A stretch of DNA of 64,000 nt from Closterium sp. NIES-65. Its lineage: Eukaryota > Streptophyta > Zygnematophyceae > Desmidiales > Closteriaceae. Shown here piece by piece: positions 41,633 through 52,829 of the stretch. The stretch's first letter is position 1, and each line of letters starts with the position of its first letter. A model generated the notes under the pieces. That model saw only the letters and a list, made by a program, of their open reading frames with translations. It had not been told where the DNA came from and ran no database searches. The stretch covers positions 1,426,001 through 1,490,000 of the forward strand of contig CANXME010002654.1 in NCBI GenBank assembly GCA_948144175.1, written 5' to 3'. The position numbers were made by a program, and so were the translations under genes.

Positions 41633-44084
41633 CTAAAGGAGCGGAATGAAGTACGGCCGAGGCCGCGCGGCGACTCTAGACACAGCAGGGACAGCACCAG
41701 CACCCCTAGCGGCACCACCAGCGCCAGCAGCACCTCCAGCTCCAGTACCTCCAGCAGCACAAGTAGCACCCTCTGCAGGACCTCCTCCAGGACCGACAGC
41801 AGTAGCCTCAGCGCCAACACCCTCAACAGCTCCAGCTCTAGTCGTACCTGCAGGCCCAGCAGCTCCAGTACTCCCAGTAGGAGCACCTCCAGGACCCGCG
41901 GGACCAGCACCCTCAGCAGCCGAAGAACCTCCAGCTCCAGCAGCACGCCTCCAGTGACGGGCAAACCACTCGCGCAGCTCCGGTGGAGAGAGTGGCTCCC
42001 GCCGAGACGAAGCACCTGGAGAACCTCCAGGCCCAGCACCACTAGATGCCACACGAACAGGCCGAGCTCCCTCAGGCTCCACACCAACAGGCTCAGCATC
42101 ACCAGACGTAGCACCCCCAAGCTCAGCACCCCTAGGCGTAATACCCCCAGGCTCAGCACCCCCAGGCTTAGCACCCCCAGTAGTAGCACCTCCAGGCTCA
42201 GCACCCCCAGGCGCGGCACCCCCAGGCTCAGCACCCCCAGGCTCAGCACCCCCAGTAGTAACACCCTGAGGCTCAGCACCCCCAGGCGTAGCACTCACAC
42301 GCTCAGCACCCCCAGAGTCAGCACCCCCAGGCTCAGCACCCTCAGCAGCACCAGAGTCACCAGTAACCTCGACAAGCTCGACTGCGTCTACCTGGGACAC
42401 ACCTGAAGGGGTAGGACCCTGAGGGGGGAGGGGGTCTACCGGGGGGGGACCTGGTACAAGGAAGAGCGGTAGCGGGGGGAGGGACGGAGTGCGGTAGGGG
42501 AAGAGGCGGTAGTAGGGGACCGACTCGTCAAACGTGACGTCCTGGGAGGACAGAACACGGCGAGAGGTGGGGTGGTAGAACTGCCACCCTGGCGCGTCAA
42601 GGGGGAAGCCAAGGAAGACGCAAGGAGCAGCACGAGGGGACAGCTTGTCCGCAGACAAGTCGCGGACAAACGCCCGAGATCCCCAGACATGGAACGCAGA
42701 CGCATCGCCAACCTTCCCCGTCCACAGCAATGCTGGGGAGGTCTCTGGCCTAGAGACCCTGGGGTGAAGGTTGATCTGATGAGCCGCGTACCGAACCGCA
42801 AACGGCCACAGAAAATGGGGGGCAGCCGCATGCATCATGGACGTACGAGCGACGTCCATGACCATGCCAATGCGGCGCTCAGCAATCCCATTTTGCTGTG
42901 GAGAGTCCGGATGCGTGAAGGTCTGACGGATGCCTCGTGCATGACAGTAGGCTCGCAGAAGGCCAGAGGAGAACTCTCTGCCTCTGTCAGAGTGCAAACG
43001 CAGAACAGGAAACTCCGAGCCGAAGCTCTGCCTGAGCTGGAGACGAGCTGCGCGGATCCAGTCGATCAACACCTCAGTGACATCACCCTTGCTGCGCAAG
43101 GGGAAGACTGTGGTGTAACGCGAGTAGTCGTCAACCACCAGCAGGAAGTAGCGCTCGTGACCCTGTCCACAGACGCGGGCCGGGCCCCACACGTCCATGT
43201 GAAGCGTCTGCAGTGGGGCCTCTGTCGGAGGAAACCGGGAAGAGTGAGGGGCAGCCCGCTGGCGCCCCTCGACAAAGGGGACACAGGTAGGGCCAGGCCC
43301 CGGAGGAAGGGGAGGGAGGGACCGGGGAAGACCAGAAACAAGGAGACGGGAGTTCATGCCTCTGAGACGAAGCAGAGAGGGGTGATTAAGGCGGTGGTGC
43401 CAGAGGAGAGTCTCGTGAGACAGGAGGCGACACGAGCAGGGGGCAGACTCAAGACCAGACCTGGACGCTGCAGCAAACACCTGACCCGACGCAGCTACCT
43501 GACCAGACACAGGGACAGGAGGAGACGTAGTGGTCAGTGTGTACAGGCTCGACCTCGGCCGACGTGTAAACGTGGCCAAGTGTCGGCCCGTCCGAGCGTC
43601 CGTGCAGTGGGTCACCCGCTGGCTCGAAGGAGTGAACTCGTGAACTCCCCCATCCTGTAGGTCAGCACCACTCACCAAGTTCGTAGAGAACGAGGGGAGG
43701 TAAAGACCAGACAGGGTGCCAGAGGGAGTCGCCGGACACGGGAGGACAGTGGAGAAGTGAGCAAGGACAGGACCCCCAGAAGGGGTCTGCCAGAGAGACT
43801 GCAACTGGCCGACCAAGCGGCGTGAGTGTGGTGCGGTCTCGAAAGAAGGAGCGAGAAGCCCCCGAGTCAAGGGTGAAAGTGAGGGAGGCCGAAGCCGACG
43901 CAGTACCTGAGAGAGCAGACTCACCAGCACCTGAGGACGAAGACGCACTAGCACCTAGAGCAGCAGCCTCTCTAGCACCTAGAGCAGCAGCCTCGCCAGT
44001 ACCTAGAGCAGCAGTCTCAATGCCCGGGCCGGGCGGGAAACACCGGTAACAGTCACCCTCATCACTAATAGTCACAGCATACAT
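41633..44084 (-). pseudogene. Copia protease, integrase and linker (segment G)
   Basis: MYAVTISDEGDCYRCFPP start at 44084, ALGAREAA repeats, protease box LDSGASRSFFRDR, LLSHETLLWHHRLNHPSLL, DVWGPARVCGQGHERYF, VVDDYSRYTTVFPLRSKGD, SPQQNGIAERRIGMV, DVTFDESVPYYRLFPYRT, the GAEPG-type tract and a SPPELREWFARHWRR box. Confidence 0.84.
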
Positions 44085-44129
44085 GGCAGCAAGAATAGCA
44101 TCAAAGTCAAGGTCAAAGACAGCTACTCC

Positions 44130-45340
44130 CGCCCTAGACAGCTCACCCCAGCGGGGGATCTCAGTAACCCCCGGGAACTGGTGACGCCAGGCGTCCGTTA
44201 GGCGGCCAAAGCAGCGCTGGGTGAAGTGCGCACCCCCACACTGCTCACCCGCGCGGTCGTCGGTGCGTAGGACGTAGGTGCACAGACCAGCCCCCCCATC
44301 CCGCTGGCGTACAGCGTACCACTCACGGAGCTGCTGAGGGGGGGGGATGTCACGAGTGCACTGCTGCTGCTGCTGGCGCTTACCACTACCAGAGTTGACC
44401 CTCTGTGCAGCGCCACCCCGACCAGCTCCACCTCCTCCGCGACTGCCTCCTCCACCGCCGCCACCTCCGCTACCTCCGCTCCCACCGCCACCGCCGCCGC
44501 CTCCTCCGCCTCCACTGCCGCCACCTCCACCTCCACCCCCACCGCCATCCCCACCCCCTCCGCCGCCTCCACCGCCGCCTCCACCGCCCCCGCTAGCTCC
44601 TCCAGCGCCCCTGCCCCCCTTGCCCTTGCCAGGGCGGCGCTTCCCGCTAGGGGTAGACGCCGCACCGACCGACTCCAGACCAACGAGGTCGGCCGCAGCA
44701 GCAGAGGCAATAGAGGGTAAAAGGGGGGACGGGGAACACCCCTCAAAGATGGGGGTGCGAGGGTCACCACGAGAGGCTCCTACAGCTACTATGCTCTTCT
44801 TCGCTGCTAGGAGGGCCTTCTCGAGGAGGTCAATAGTGAGAGTGGTGGGGCAAACTGAGAGGAAGTGGTTCTGACTACGCGAAGGGAGTCAGGGAGCCGG
44901 GTGACTATGTAGTAGAGGGTGATGTACATGGGGGGGTGGGGTTCTTGGCGCAGAACTCAGCAGGAAGCGCAGCACGGTAGCGAGTGTCACTAGTGCGGAG
45001 GTGCGTAATGAGGTCAGTGACTGTGGGAAAGGTAGCAAGGTCAGGGAAGAGGTACGATAGCATGAGGCAGCTCAGTGCAGCAGCGGCAGGGTAGGAGTAG
45101 CGTGCAACTACAGCGTCGTACAAGGTCTGAGCACTCTTGTACTGACTAAAGTGCGCATGCTCAGAGGTAGGCAGGTGGCGACGCACAGCAAGACGTGCAG
45201 CAGCATCGCGTGTGGCCCATTGTGAGCGAACAATGGCGTCGGCATCAGCAGTAGGGGCAGGAGAGGCACCAGAGGTGGGATCAAAGAGAGAGAGGCCGTC
45301 TGCCCTATCGCACTGTAGGAAAAGCTGCAGGTCATCTACC
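44130..45340 (-). pseudogene. Copia gag region (segment G)
   Basis: DDLQLFLQCDRADGLSLF-like front near 45300, RRHLPTSEHAHFSQYKSAQT, YDAVVARYSYPAAAALS, LLEKALLAAKKS-like, GASRGDPRTPIFEGCSPSPL, glycine-rich tract (44400-44620), then LREWYAVRQRDGG and the spaced zinc knuckle. Broken. Confidence 0.78.
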
Positions 45341-45359
45341 CAGACGTCAAAGTGACAGA

Positions 45360-46190
45360 GGCGCTGCTCTTACCGGACAGGGCGGCTCGGGCGGCTCGGC
45401 GGCTCGGCGGCTCGGCAACTCGGCGGCTCGGGCGGCTCGGGCGGCTCGGCGGCAACTGCGGCTCGGCGACTCGGCGGCTCGGGCGACTCGGGCGGCTCGG
45501 GCGGCTCGGGCGGCTCGGCGGCTCGGGCGGCTCGGGCGGCTCGGGCGACGCGGCAGCTCGGGCGGCTCGGCGTGGTGCGGTGGCTCGGGCGGCTCGGCGT
45601 GGTGCAGCGGCTCGGGCGGCTCGGGTGGCGGGCGGCTCGGCAGCAGGTGACGGCGCCGGCGGCTCGGTGACGGCGGCGGGGCCAGCAGAGGCGGCGCCGG
45701 GGCCGCAGGTAGGCGACGGGGCCAGCAAGGGTGGGGCCGGGTCGAGAAGGGCGGCGTCAGGGCCGCGGGGTAGGCGACGGGGCTGCAGGGCGGCGGATCG
45801 GGGCCGGGAAGGGCGGCGCCAGGGCCACGGGGTAGGCGACGGGGCCGCAGGGCGGCGGATCGGGGCCGGGAAGGGCGGCGACAGGGCCGCGTGGTAGGCG
45901 ACGGGGCCGCAGGGCGGCGAATCGGGGCCGGGAAGGGCGGCGCGAGGGCCGCGGGGTAGGCGACGGGGTCGCAGGGCGGCGGTCCGGGGCCAGGAAGGGT
46001 GGGGCGAGGGCCGCGGGGTAGGCGACGGGGCCGCTAGGGCGGCGGATCGGGGCCGTCAAGGGCGGCGCCGGGGCCGCAGGGGTAGGCGACGGGTCTCTAG
46101 GGCAGCGGATCGGGGCCGCAAGGGCGGCGCGACGGGGTCGAGAAAGGGGAGCGCAACTCGAGCGAGGGCTGAGCGCGCTCCGGGCAGGAA
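45360..46190 (-). repeat. GC-rich leader repeats (segment G)
   Basis: CGGCTCGGG units (45370-45620), then about 60-bp units built on GGCGGCGGATCGGGGCCGGGAAGG (45780-46050). No gene is seen. Confidence 0.8.
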
Positions 46191-46249
46191 AAAAAATCGA
46201 ATCGGTGGGCCCTAGGAATAGTTCCCACGAGGGAACCTGCTCGATACCA
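46182..46249 (-). promoter_or_regulatory. Primer site, hairpin and T-tract (segment G leader)
   Basis: On the element strand: TGGTATCGAGCAGG, GTTCCCTCGTGGGAAC, CCTAGGGCCCACCG, T run, CCTGCCCGGAGCGCGC. Near-identical to D. Confidence 0.85.
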
Positions 46250-46380
46250 TGAGAAAACTGAAACGAGAATGAATGAACTATGAAACAGTTGGGTACAATT
46301 ACTAACCCTAATTGGGTTGTACCCCTTATGGTCTACCCCACTACAGCCTACACAAATGCATAAGCTATAATGTTCAGACA
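46250..46380 (-). repeat. 5' LTR of segment G (131 bp, unpaired)
   Basis: On the + strand it runs from TGAGAAAACTGAAACG to GTTCAGACA, carrying the shared core in reverse. GATCA of Helitron block 5 follows. It is most like the LTR of L. Confidence 0.86.
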
Positions 46381-46703
46381 GATCAATCCAGAAAGGATAA
46401 ACCGATTACCCCAGATGGGTTTGCGACAACTTCATCACATGGGTTATATTCGGTTCTTGAGCTTTTTATCAGCTCGCGTGTTCACATGGTTTGTAATCTG
46501 GATACGTCAGATGGGCTTGCTAATGGCACACCTGGCGTTGCAGTTCATTTCACACTGAATGCAAACAACACGGTGGAAGTTGTATGGGTCCAATTCGACG
46601 ATGAATCTGTTGGCAGAAATATGCGCTTGAAGTCTCGATCATTGTTCTCTATGAATGCGGAAGTAAAACCATCGTGGACGCCTATACAACGGATAGAGAA
46701 AAC
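46381..46703 (+). mobile_element. Helitron block 5 (late PIF1-type helicase)
   Basis: AT-rich, open in one + frame to the edge: KPITPDGFATTSSHGLYSVL, DTSDGLANGTPGVAVHFTL, NNTVEVVWVQFDDESVGRNM, SRSLFSMNAEVKPSWTPIQR, IEKT. The GLxNGTxG box and IPI-like WTPIxR are the late part of PIF1/Helitron helicases, just before the motif that touches DNA and ATP near the C-end. The early helicase with the Walker motifs is not in the window. The frame passes in phase into block 6. Confidence 0.84.
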
Positions 46704-46834
46704 TGTGAAATAAATGACCAGGAATGGGAATGACTAAGTCAGAGTTGGGTACAAATACAACCCTAGAAAGCTGTACCCCATATGTGCTACCCCACTATAG
46801 CCTACAAACATGCATCAGCTATAATAATCTGACA
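46704..46834 (-). repeat. 3' LTR of element H (131 bp)
   Basis: On the + strand it runs from TGTGAAATAAATGACC to AATCTGACA, followed by the reverse polypurine tract CACCCCCATAGG. Two differences from 53245-53375. Confidence 0.94.
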
Positions 46835-47059
46835 CACCCCCATAGGCAAAGTGGGGGAGAACAAGGGGTCACAAGACCAGTCAAGCAAAGCAAAGCAGAG
46901 CAAGCTCAGGGTGGATCACAAAGTCACCACACAGTCCGAGCACAAGAGCAGGGCCAGAGGCCAGTTCACATGCAGGAGTACAGACATATATATATAAAAC
47001 TAGACAAGCAGGAGAAGGTATATATATGTCACAGTACAAGAAAAGTCAAGAGGAGAGCA

Positions 47060-49200
47060 AGTGAGGCAAGACAGGCACAAGACCCAGCTGGGTGCAAAAG
47101 CGCTGATGGTCACAAGGCGCGAGTGCCTTGGTGAACACATCAGCAGTGTTGGCCTCAGAGGCCACGTACGCAAGTCGCAACTGACCACGCTGCTGCAGCT
47201 CACGAGCAAGGAAGTAGCGGAGCGCAATGTGCTTCGTTCAGTGCTCCAAGCGCTGCTCTCGACACAAGGCCAGCATGGCCTTGTTGTCTACGTACAGCAC
47301 TGGAGGAGAACGAGGCGGCTCTCCAAGGTCAGTCAGCAGGTAGGTGAGCCAGCGAAGCTCCTGTGCAGCCATGGCCCCGGCGTAGATCTCAGCCTCACAA
47401 CTGGAGCCGAGAACTGAAGACGAACGAGTAGACCGCCACGAGACAGAGCCGGAACCAAGACTGAAGGTGTAACCCTGTGACGACCGCTGCGTAGCCTGGT
47501 CGTCAGCCCAAGAAGCGTCTGCGTGGCCTGTAAGGACCACTGGACTCCGCCCTCCAAGCACTAGCCCCATGCCCGACGTACTGCACAGGTAGCGCAATAC
47601 CCTCTTCGCTGCAGCCATGTGCTCTGGTCGGTGTCTCCCAGGAGCAACATAGCGTGCAAGAATGCTCAGAGGGTATGCAAGGTCAGGTCGTGTGCAGGTC
47701 ATCAGGTACATGAGGCAGCCAACAAGCTCTGGGTACGGGCCACTCGACTCTACGGACTCATCCGAAGGCAGAGCTGAGAGCGAGTGGCGAGTAGACAGAG
47801 GAGTGGCCTGAGGCGAGGAGTACGTGAAGCCGAAGCGCTGAAGGACCTGCTGCACCATGTGTGACTGAGTCAAGGTGATGGTGCGGCGTGCTCTATCCCG
47901 AGTGATCTGCAAGCCAAGGTAGCTGCGCAGTTCACCCAGGTCTGTGCACGTGTGTCTCTTCAGCAGCTCGGACTTCACGTAGGCGAGTCCAGCAGTGTCC
48001 GCTGTGGCAAAGACCAAGTCGTCGACGTACACGAGGATGTAGAACGGCGGCAGTGACGTGTCGGTGCGCAGAAACAGCGACGGGTCAGCAGTAGAGGGAG
48101 CAAACCCAAGAGCCGCAAGCGTAGTCCTCAGTGTGTCGTGCCATTCACGTGGCGCCTGGCGGAGACCGTAGACTGGCCGTCGGAGGCTCCACTGGGTGCC
48201 AGGAGGGAAAGTCCCAGTGAAGCCAGGTGGACGGCGCAGCCAGATCTCCTCGTGCAGGCTACCCTGCAAGAACGCAGTGCTGAAGTCGAGAGAGTGAAGC
48301 TCGTAGTCGCGCTGAGCGGCTATGTGCAGCAGCACCCGAAGAGTGGTCATCTTCGGGGTGGGAGAGAAGGTCTGAAAGTAGTCAACTCCCTGCCGCTGAC
48401 TGAAGCCACGAGCAACGTACCGCGCCTTGAAGACAGGTGGAGAGCCCGGCGGCCGCTTCACCCGGAAGATCCACATGCCACTGACGATGTTCGCCCCAGG
48501 AGGGGGAACTGCGTCAACGTAGGTGCCTGTGGACTTCTAGGAAGCCATCTCTGCATCCATAGCTGCCTGCCACTGAGAGGAGTAGGGACCCTCTACGGCC
48601 TCCGCGTAAGAGCGCGGAGTCGGGATGTCTAGTGCATCCGGGTCTCCCTCAGGAGCAAGCAGTACAGACGCGAGATGAGGTGAAGCAGCAGCCAGAGACT
48701 GTAACTCCTCGTGCCTGTCCTCTAGGACGTCCGTGCCAAGAGCACACTCACCCCCGACGGACGGAGGACAGACAGACGCAGACTCAGCAACAAGACTAGC
48801 AGCGTAGTCTAGACGACAGCGAGCAGCAAAGTCGACGAGCTCAGCGACAAGAGCAGACGCAGCAGTGGACTCAAACGAGGGGTCAGTAACGACAGTAGCA
48901 AGCAGACGCGTGACAGTAGGACTGGCAGCACGAAGAGAGTCCGACTCAGGGTCAGCAAGCACAGGAAGAGAGGACTCAGGAGGAGAAGGCAAAGGGGCAC
49001 GCAGAGGAGCAGTGGACGGACGCAGAGACATCCGGTGCGTGCCAGGGACAGGAGGAGGACGCTGACGCGAACCGCGACCACTAGCGCGAGCAGCACGAAC
49101 AGGCGACGCGGGACGAGATGCAGGCTCACGACGCTCAGCAAGACCTCCAGTAGGACAAGTGTAAGGAGAGGGAGCAGGCAGAGGAGAGGAAGGCTCCAAC
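47060..49200 (-). pseudogene. Copia pol part: linker, RT, RNase H (element H)
   Basis: TCPTGGLAERREPASRPASP, GECALGTDVLEDRHEE, WIFRVKRPPGSPPVFKARY, LDFSTAFLQGSLHEEIW, YVDDLVFATADTAGLAYV, CTRPDLAYPLSILARYVAPG, GHADASWADDQATQRSSQGY, CEAEIYAGAMAAQELRW, YVDNKAMLALCREQRLEH, then ANTADVFTKAL near 47130. Broken. Confidence 0.85.
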
Positions 49201-49595
49201 AGTGACTGCGACTGGACAGGCCGTGGAGACTCTACCGGAGGAGAAAGACCAAGAACCTGCTGCAGGAGCGGAACGAAGTACGGCCGAGGCCGCGCGGCAG
49301 CTCCAGACTCAGCAGGGATAGCACCAGCACCCTCAGCGACAGCACCAGCGCCACCAACACCTCCAGCGGCAGGACCTCCAGCAGCACCAGCAGCAGAACC
49401 ACCGCGAGGACAGACAGTAGTGGTCTCAGCACCAACACCCTCAGCAGCGCCAGCTCCAGTAGGACCCGCAGGCCCAGCAGCTCCGGGACCGGCAGCACCA
49501 GCACCCTCGACGGTCGAAGAAGCTCCAGCTCCAGCAGCACGCCTCCAGCGGCGAGCAAACCACTCGCGCAGCTCCTGTGGAGAGAGGGGCTCCCG

Positions 49596-51533
49596 TCAAG
49601 ACGCAGCAGCAGGAGAAACCCAAGGCTCAGCAGCTCCAGACCCAGCACCCCCAGGCTCAGCAGTCCCAGACTCAGCACCCCCAGGCTCAGCAGCACCCAA
49701 CTCAGCACCCCCAGGCTCAGCAGCTCCAGGCACAGCACCCCCCGGCTCAGCACCCCCAGGCTCAGCACCCTCCGCAGTAGCACCCCCAGGCCCAGCACCC
49801 CCAGGCTCAGCACCCCCAGTAGCAGCACCTCCAGGCCCGGCACCCCCGCGCACAGCACCCCCAGAGTCAGCACCCCCAGGCTCAGCACCCGCAGCAGCAC
49901 CAGAGTCACCAGTAACCTCGACCGGGTCAACTGCGTCTACCTGGGACACACCTGAGGGGGCAGGAACCTGAGGGGGGAGGGGGTCTACCGGGGGGGGAAC
50001 TGGCACAAGGAAGTCTGGCGGGGGGGGGAGGGAAGGAGTGCGGTAGGGGAAGAGGCGGTAAAAGGGGACTGACTCGTCGAACGTGACGTCCTGGGAGGAC
50101 AGAACACGACGAGAGGAGGGGTGGTAAAACTGCCACCCTGGAGCGTCAGTGGGGAAGCCAAGGAAGACACAGGGAGCAGCACGAGGGGACAGCTTGTCCG
50201 CAGACAAGTCGCGGACAAACGCCCGAGATCCCCAGACACGGAACGTCGACGCATCGCCAACCTTCCCCGTCCACAGCAAGACTGGGGACATCGCGGGCCG
50301 AGAGACCCTGGGGTGAAGGTTGAGCTGATGCGCCGCGTACCTCACAGCAAACGGCCACAGAAAATGGGGGGCAGCCGCATGCATCATGGACGTACGAGCG
50401 ACATCCATGACCATGCCAATGCGGCGCTCAGCAATCCCATTTTGCTGTGGAGAGTCCGGAAGCGTGAAGGTCTGGCGGATCCCCCGAGCACGACAAGAGT
50501 CTCGCAGAAGGCGAGAGGAGAACTCTCCGCCTCTGTCCAAGTGCAGACGCAGAACAGGAAAGTCCGAGCCGAAGCTCTTCCTGAGCTGGAGACGAGCCTC
50601 GCGGATCCAGTCGATCAGCACCTCAGTGACAGCACCCTTGCTGCGCAAGGGGAGGACTGTGGTGTAACGCGAGTAGTCGTCAACCACCAACAGGAAGTAG
50701 CGCTCGTGACCCTGCCCACGGACGGGGGCTGGGCCCCACACGTCCATGTGAAGCGTCTGCAGAGGAGCCTCTGTCGGGGGGAACTGGGAGGAGTGAGGAG
50801 TAGCCCGGAGGCGACCCTCGACACAGGGGACACAGGAAGGTCCAGGCCCGGAGGGAAGGGGAGGGAGAGACTGGGGAAGACCAGAGACAAGGACACGGGA
50901 AGCCATGCTCTGAAGATGGGGCAAGGACGGGTGGCCAAGACGGTGGTGCCACAGGAGAGTCTCGTGAGACAGGAGGCGACAAGAACAGGGGGCAGACTCA
51001 GGACCTGACCGGGACGCAGCAGCAAGCACCTGACCTGACGCAGCTACCTGACCGGACGCAGGGACAGGAGGAGACGTAGAGGTCAGGGTGTAGAGACTCG
51101 ACCCCGGCCGACGTGAGAAGGTGGCCAGGTGTCGGCCTGTGCGTGCGTCCGTGCAGTGGGTCACCCACTGACTCGCAGGAGTGAACTGGTGAACCCCCGC
51201 ATCCTGCAGGTCCGCTCCACTCACCAAGTTCGTAGAGAACGAGGGAAGGTACAGACCAGTCAGGGTGCCCGCAGGGGCAGCCGGACACGGGAGGATAGTG
51301 GAGAAGTGAGACAGGACAGGACCCCCAGAGGGGTCAGCAAGGGAGACTGCAACCGGCCGGCCGAGCGGCGTAAGGGTAGTGCGGTCTCGAAAGAAGGAGC
51401 GAGAAGCCCCGGAGTCAAGTGTGAAAGTGAGGGAGGACGAGGACGACACAGTACCTGAGAGCGCAGTCTCACCAGTACCTGAGAGCGCAGACGCACTGGC
51501 ACCTAGAGCAGCAGCCTCACAAGCACCTAGCAC
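49596..51533 (-). CDS. Copia pol part: protease, integrase, repeat linker (element H)
   Basis: A 645-codon open stretch: LGASASALSGTGETALSG repeats, protease box LDSGASRSFFRDR (51381-51425), VSGADLQDAGVHQFTPAS, LLSHETLLWHHRLGHPSLP, DVWGPAPVRGQGHERYF, VVDDYSRYTTVLPLRSKGA, RGGEFSSRLLRDSCRARG, SPQQNGIAERRIGMV, DVTFDESVPFYRLFPYRT, then the GAEPG tract (49620-49900) including PGGAELGAAEPGGAESG. This is the best protease-integrase frame in the window. Confidence 0.9.
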   Translation of the reverse strand: MLGACEAAALGASASALSGTGETALSGTVSSSSSLTFTLDSGASRSFFRDRTTLTPLGRPVAVSLADPSGGPVLSHFSTILPCPAAPAGTLTGLYLPSFSTNLVSGADLQDAGVHQFTPASQWVTHCTDARTGRHLATFSRRPGSSLYTLTSTSPPVPASGQVAASGQVLAAASRSGPESAPCSCRLLSHETLLWHHRLGHPSLPHLQSMASRVLVSGLPQSLPPLPSGPGPSCVPCVEGRLRATPHSSQFPPTEAPLQTLHMDVWGPAPVRGQGHERYFLLVVDDYSRYTTVLPLRSKGAVTEVLIDWIREARLQLRKSFGSDFPVLRLHLDRGGEFSSRLLRDSCRARGIRQTFTLPDSPQQNGIAERRIGMVMDVARTSMMHAAAPHFLWPFAVRYAAHQLNLHPRVSRPAMSPVLLWTGKVGDASTFRVWGSRAFVRDLSADKLSPRAAPCVFLGFPTDAPGWQFYHPSSRRVLSSQDVTFDESVPFYRLFPYRTPSLPPPPDFLVPVPPPVDPLPPQVPAPSGVSQVDAVDPVEVTGDSGAAAGAEPGGADSGGAVRGGAGPGGAATGGAEPGGAGPGGATAEGAEPGGAEPGGAVPGAAEPGGAELGAAEPGGAESGTAEPGGAGSGAAEPWVSPAAAS

Positions 51534-51599
51534 AGCAGTACCAATGCCCGGGTCGGGCTGGAAACACCGGTAACCCCAGTCTCCTCACTAATAGTCACA

Positions 51600-52789
51600 G
51601 CATACATAGCAGCAAGGATAGCATCAAAATCAAGATCAAAGATCGCTACACCAGCCCTAAGAAGCTCATCCCAGCGAGGGATCTCACTAGCCCCGGGGAA
51701 CTGCTGACGCCAAGCGTCCGTCAGGCGGCCAAAGCAGCGCTGGTTGGGGTGGGCACCCCCACACTGCTCACCCGCGCGGTCGCCGGAACGAAGGACGTAG
51801 GTGCAAGGACCAGTACCCCCACCCCTCTGACGCTGAGTGTACCACTCACGAAGCTGCTGAGGCGGAGGGATGTCCCGCGAACGCTGCTGCTGCTGCTGCT
51901 GCGAGCGCTGGCCACCACCACCGCCGCTCCGCTGCTGGGTACCACCCCGACCAGCTCCACCCCCTCCACCACCACCGCCTCCCCCGCTGCCTCCTCCGCC
52001 GCCTCCACCTCCGCCGCTGCCACCACCACCACCGCTGCCACCACCACCGCCGCCTCCGCCGCTGCTGCCACCACCACCACCACCCCCGGCACTACTCCCG
52101 CCGCCACCCCCACTCCCTCCGCCGCCTCCGCCGCCACCGCCACCGCCCCCTCCAGCTCCACCCGCGCCCTTGCCCCCCTTGCCCTTGCCAGAGCGACGTC
52201 TCCCACTAGGGGCAGACGCCGCGCCGACCGACTCAAGACCAAGCAGGTCGGCAGCAGCAGCAGAGGCAACAGAGGGCAGCAAGGGGGAAGGAGAGCACCC
52301 CTCAAAGATGGGGGTGCGAGGGTCACCACGAGAAGCTCCTACAGCGACTATGCTCTTCTCCGCTGCGAGGAGGGCCTTCTCGAGGACGTCGACGGTGAGG
52401 GTGGTGGGACAGACCGCGAGAAAGTGGTCCCTGACTACGCGAAGGGAGTCAGGGAGGCGCGCGACTATGTAGTAGAGAGTGATGTACATGGGGGGGGGGT
52501 TCTTAGCGCAGAACTCAGCAGGAAGGGCAGCGCGGTAGCGAGTGTCACTAGTGCGGAGGTGCGTAATGAGGTCAGCGACAGTGGGAAAGGCAGAGAGGTC
52601 AGGAAAAAGGTAGGGAAGCATGAGACGGCTCAGTGCAGCAGTGGCAGGGGAGGAGTAGCGCGCAACTACAGCGTCGTACAAGGTCTGAGCACTCTTGTAC
52701 TGACTAAAGTGCGCGCGCTCAGAGGTAGGGAGGTGGCGACGCACAGCAAGACGTGCAGCAGCATCGCGGGTGGCCCACTGAGAGCGCAC
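51600..52789 (-). CDS. Copia gag part (element H)
   Basis: Open stretch, leftward: SQWATRDAAARLAVRRHLPT, YDAVVARYSSPATAALSRL, LRTSDTRYRAALPAEFCAK, CPTTLTVDVLEKALLAAEKS, GASRGDPRTPIFEGCSPSPL, a long glycine-serine tract (about 51960-52170), QQLREWYTQRQRGGGTG, the spaced zinc knuckle CTYVLRSGDRAGEQC-GGAH-PNQRC, RLTDAWRQQFPGASEIPRW and FDLDFDAILAAMYAVTIS. The last part overlaps the usual start of the protease reading frame. Confidence 0.86.
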
Positions 52790-52829
52790 AGTGGGATCAG
52801 CATCAGCAGCAGGAGCAGGAGAGGCGCCG

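Larger units (their letters stand above)
25218..46380. mobile_element. Large copia mosaic D/E/F/I-like/G
   Basis: A 21-kb mosaic between Helitron blocks 4 and 5. It opens with a + LTR (25218) and closes with a - LTR (ending 46380), so the two ends point inward. The flanks (CGGGC on the left, GATCA on the right) do not match. It holds D (+, 25218-26680), E (+, from 26681) with F (-, 30472-35303) nested in it, an I-like 3' half (+, about 37650-40099), and G (-, 40100-46380). Several separate elements are joined here, all broken. The Helitron sequence expected between Rep end and late helicase is missing at this place. Confidence 0.82.
40100..46380 (-). mobile_element. Segment G: copia body with 5' LTR
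   Basis: On the - strand, from the right: LTR 46250-46380, primer site, leader (about 45360-46190), gag (about 44130-45340), protease (43834-43876), integrase (about 42450-43510), GAEPG repeats (42050-42350), linker, and RT (YVDD 40410-40421) with the front of the palm end. No RNase H or 3' LTR is seen; it runs into the I-like segment at the left. Broken, several breaks. Confidence 0.85.
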
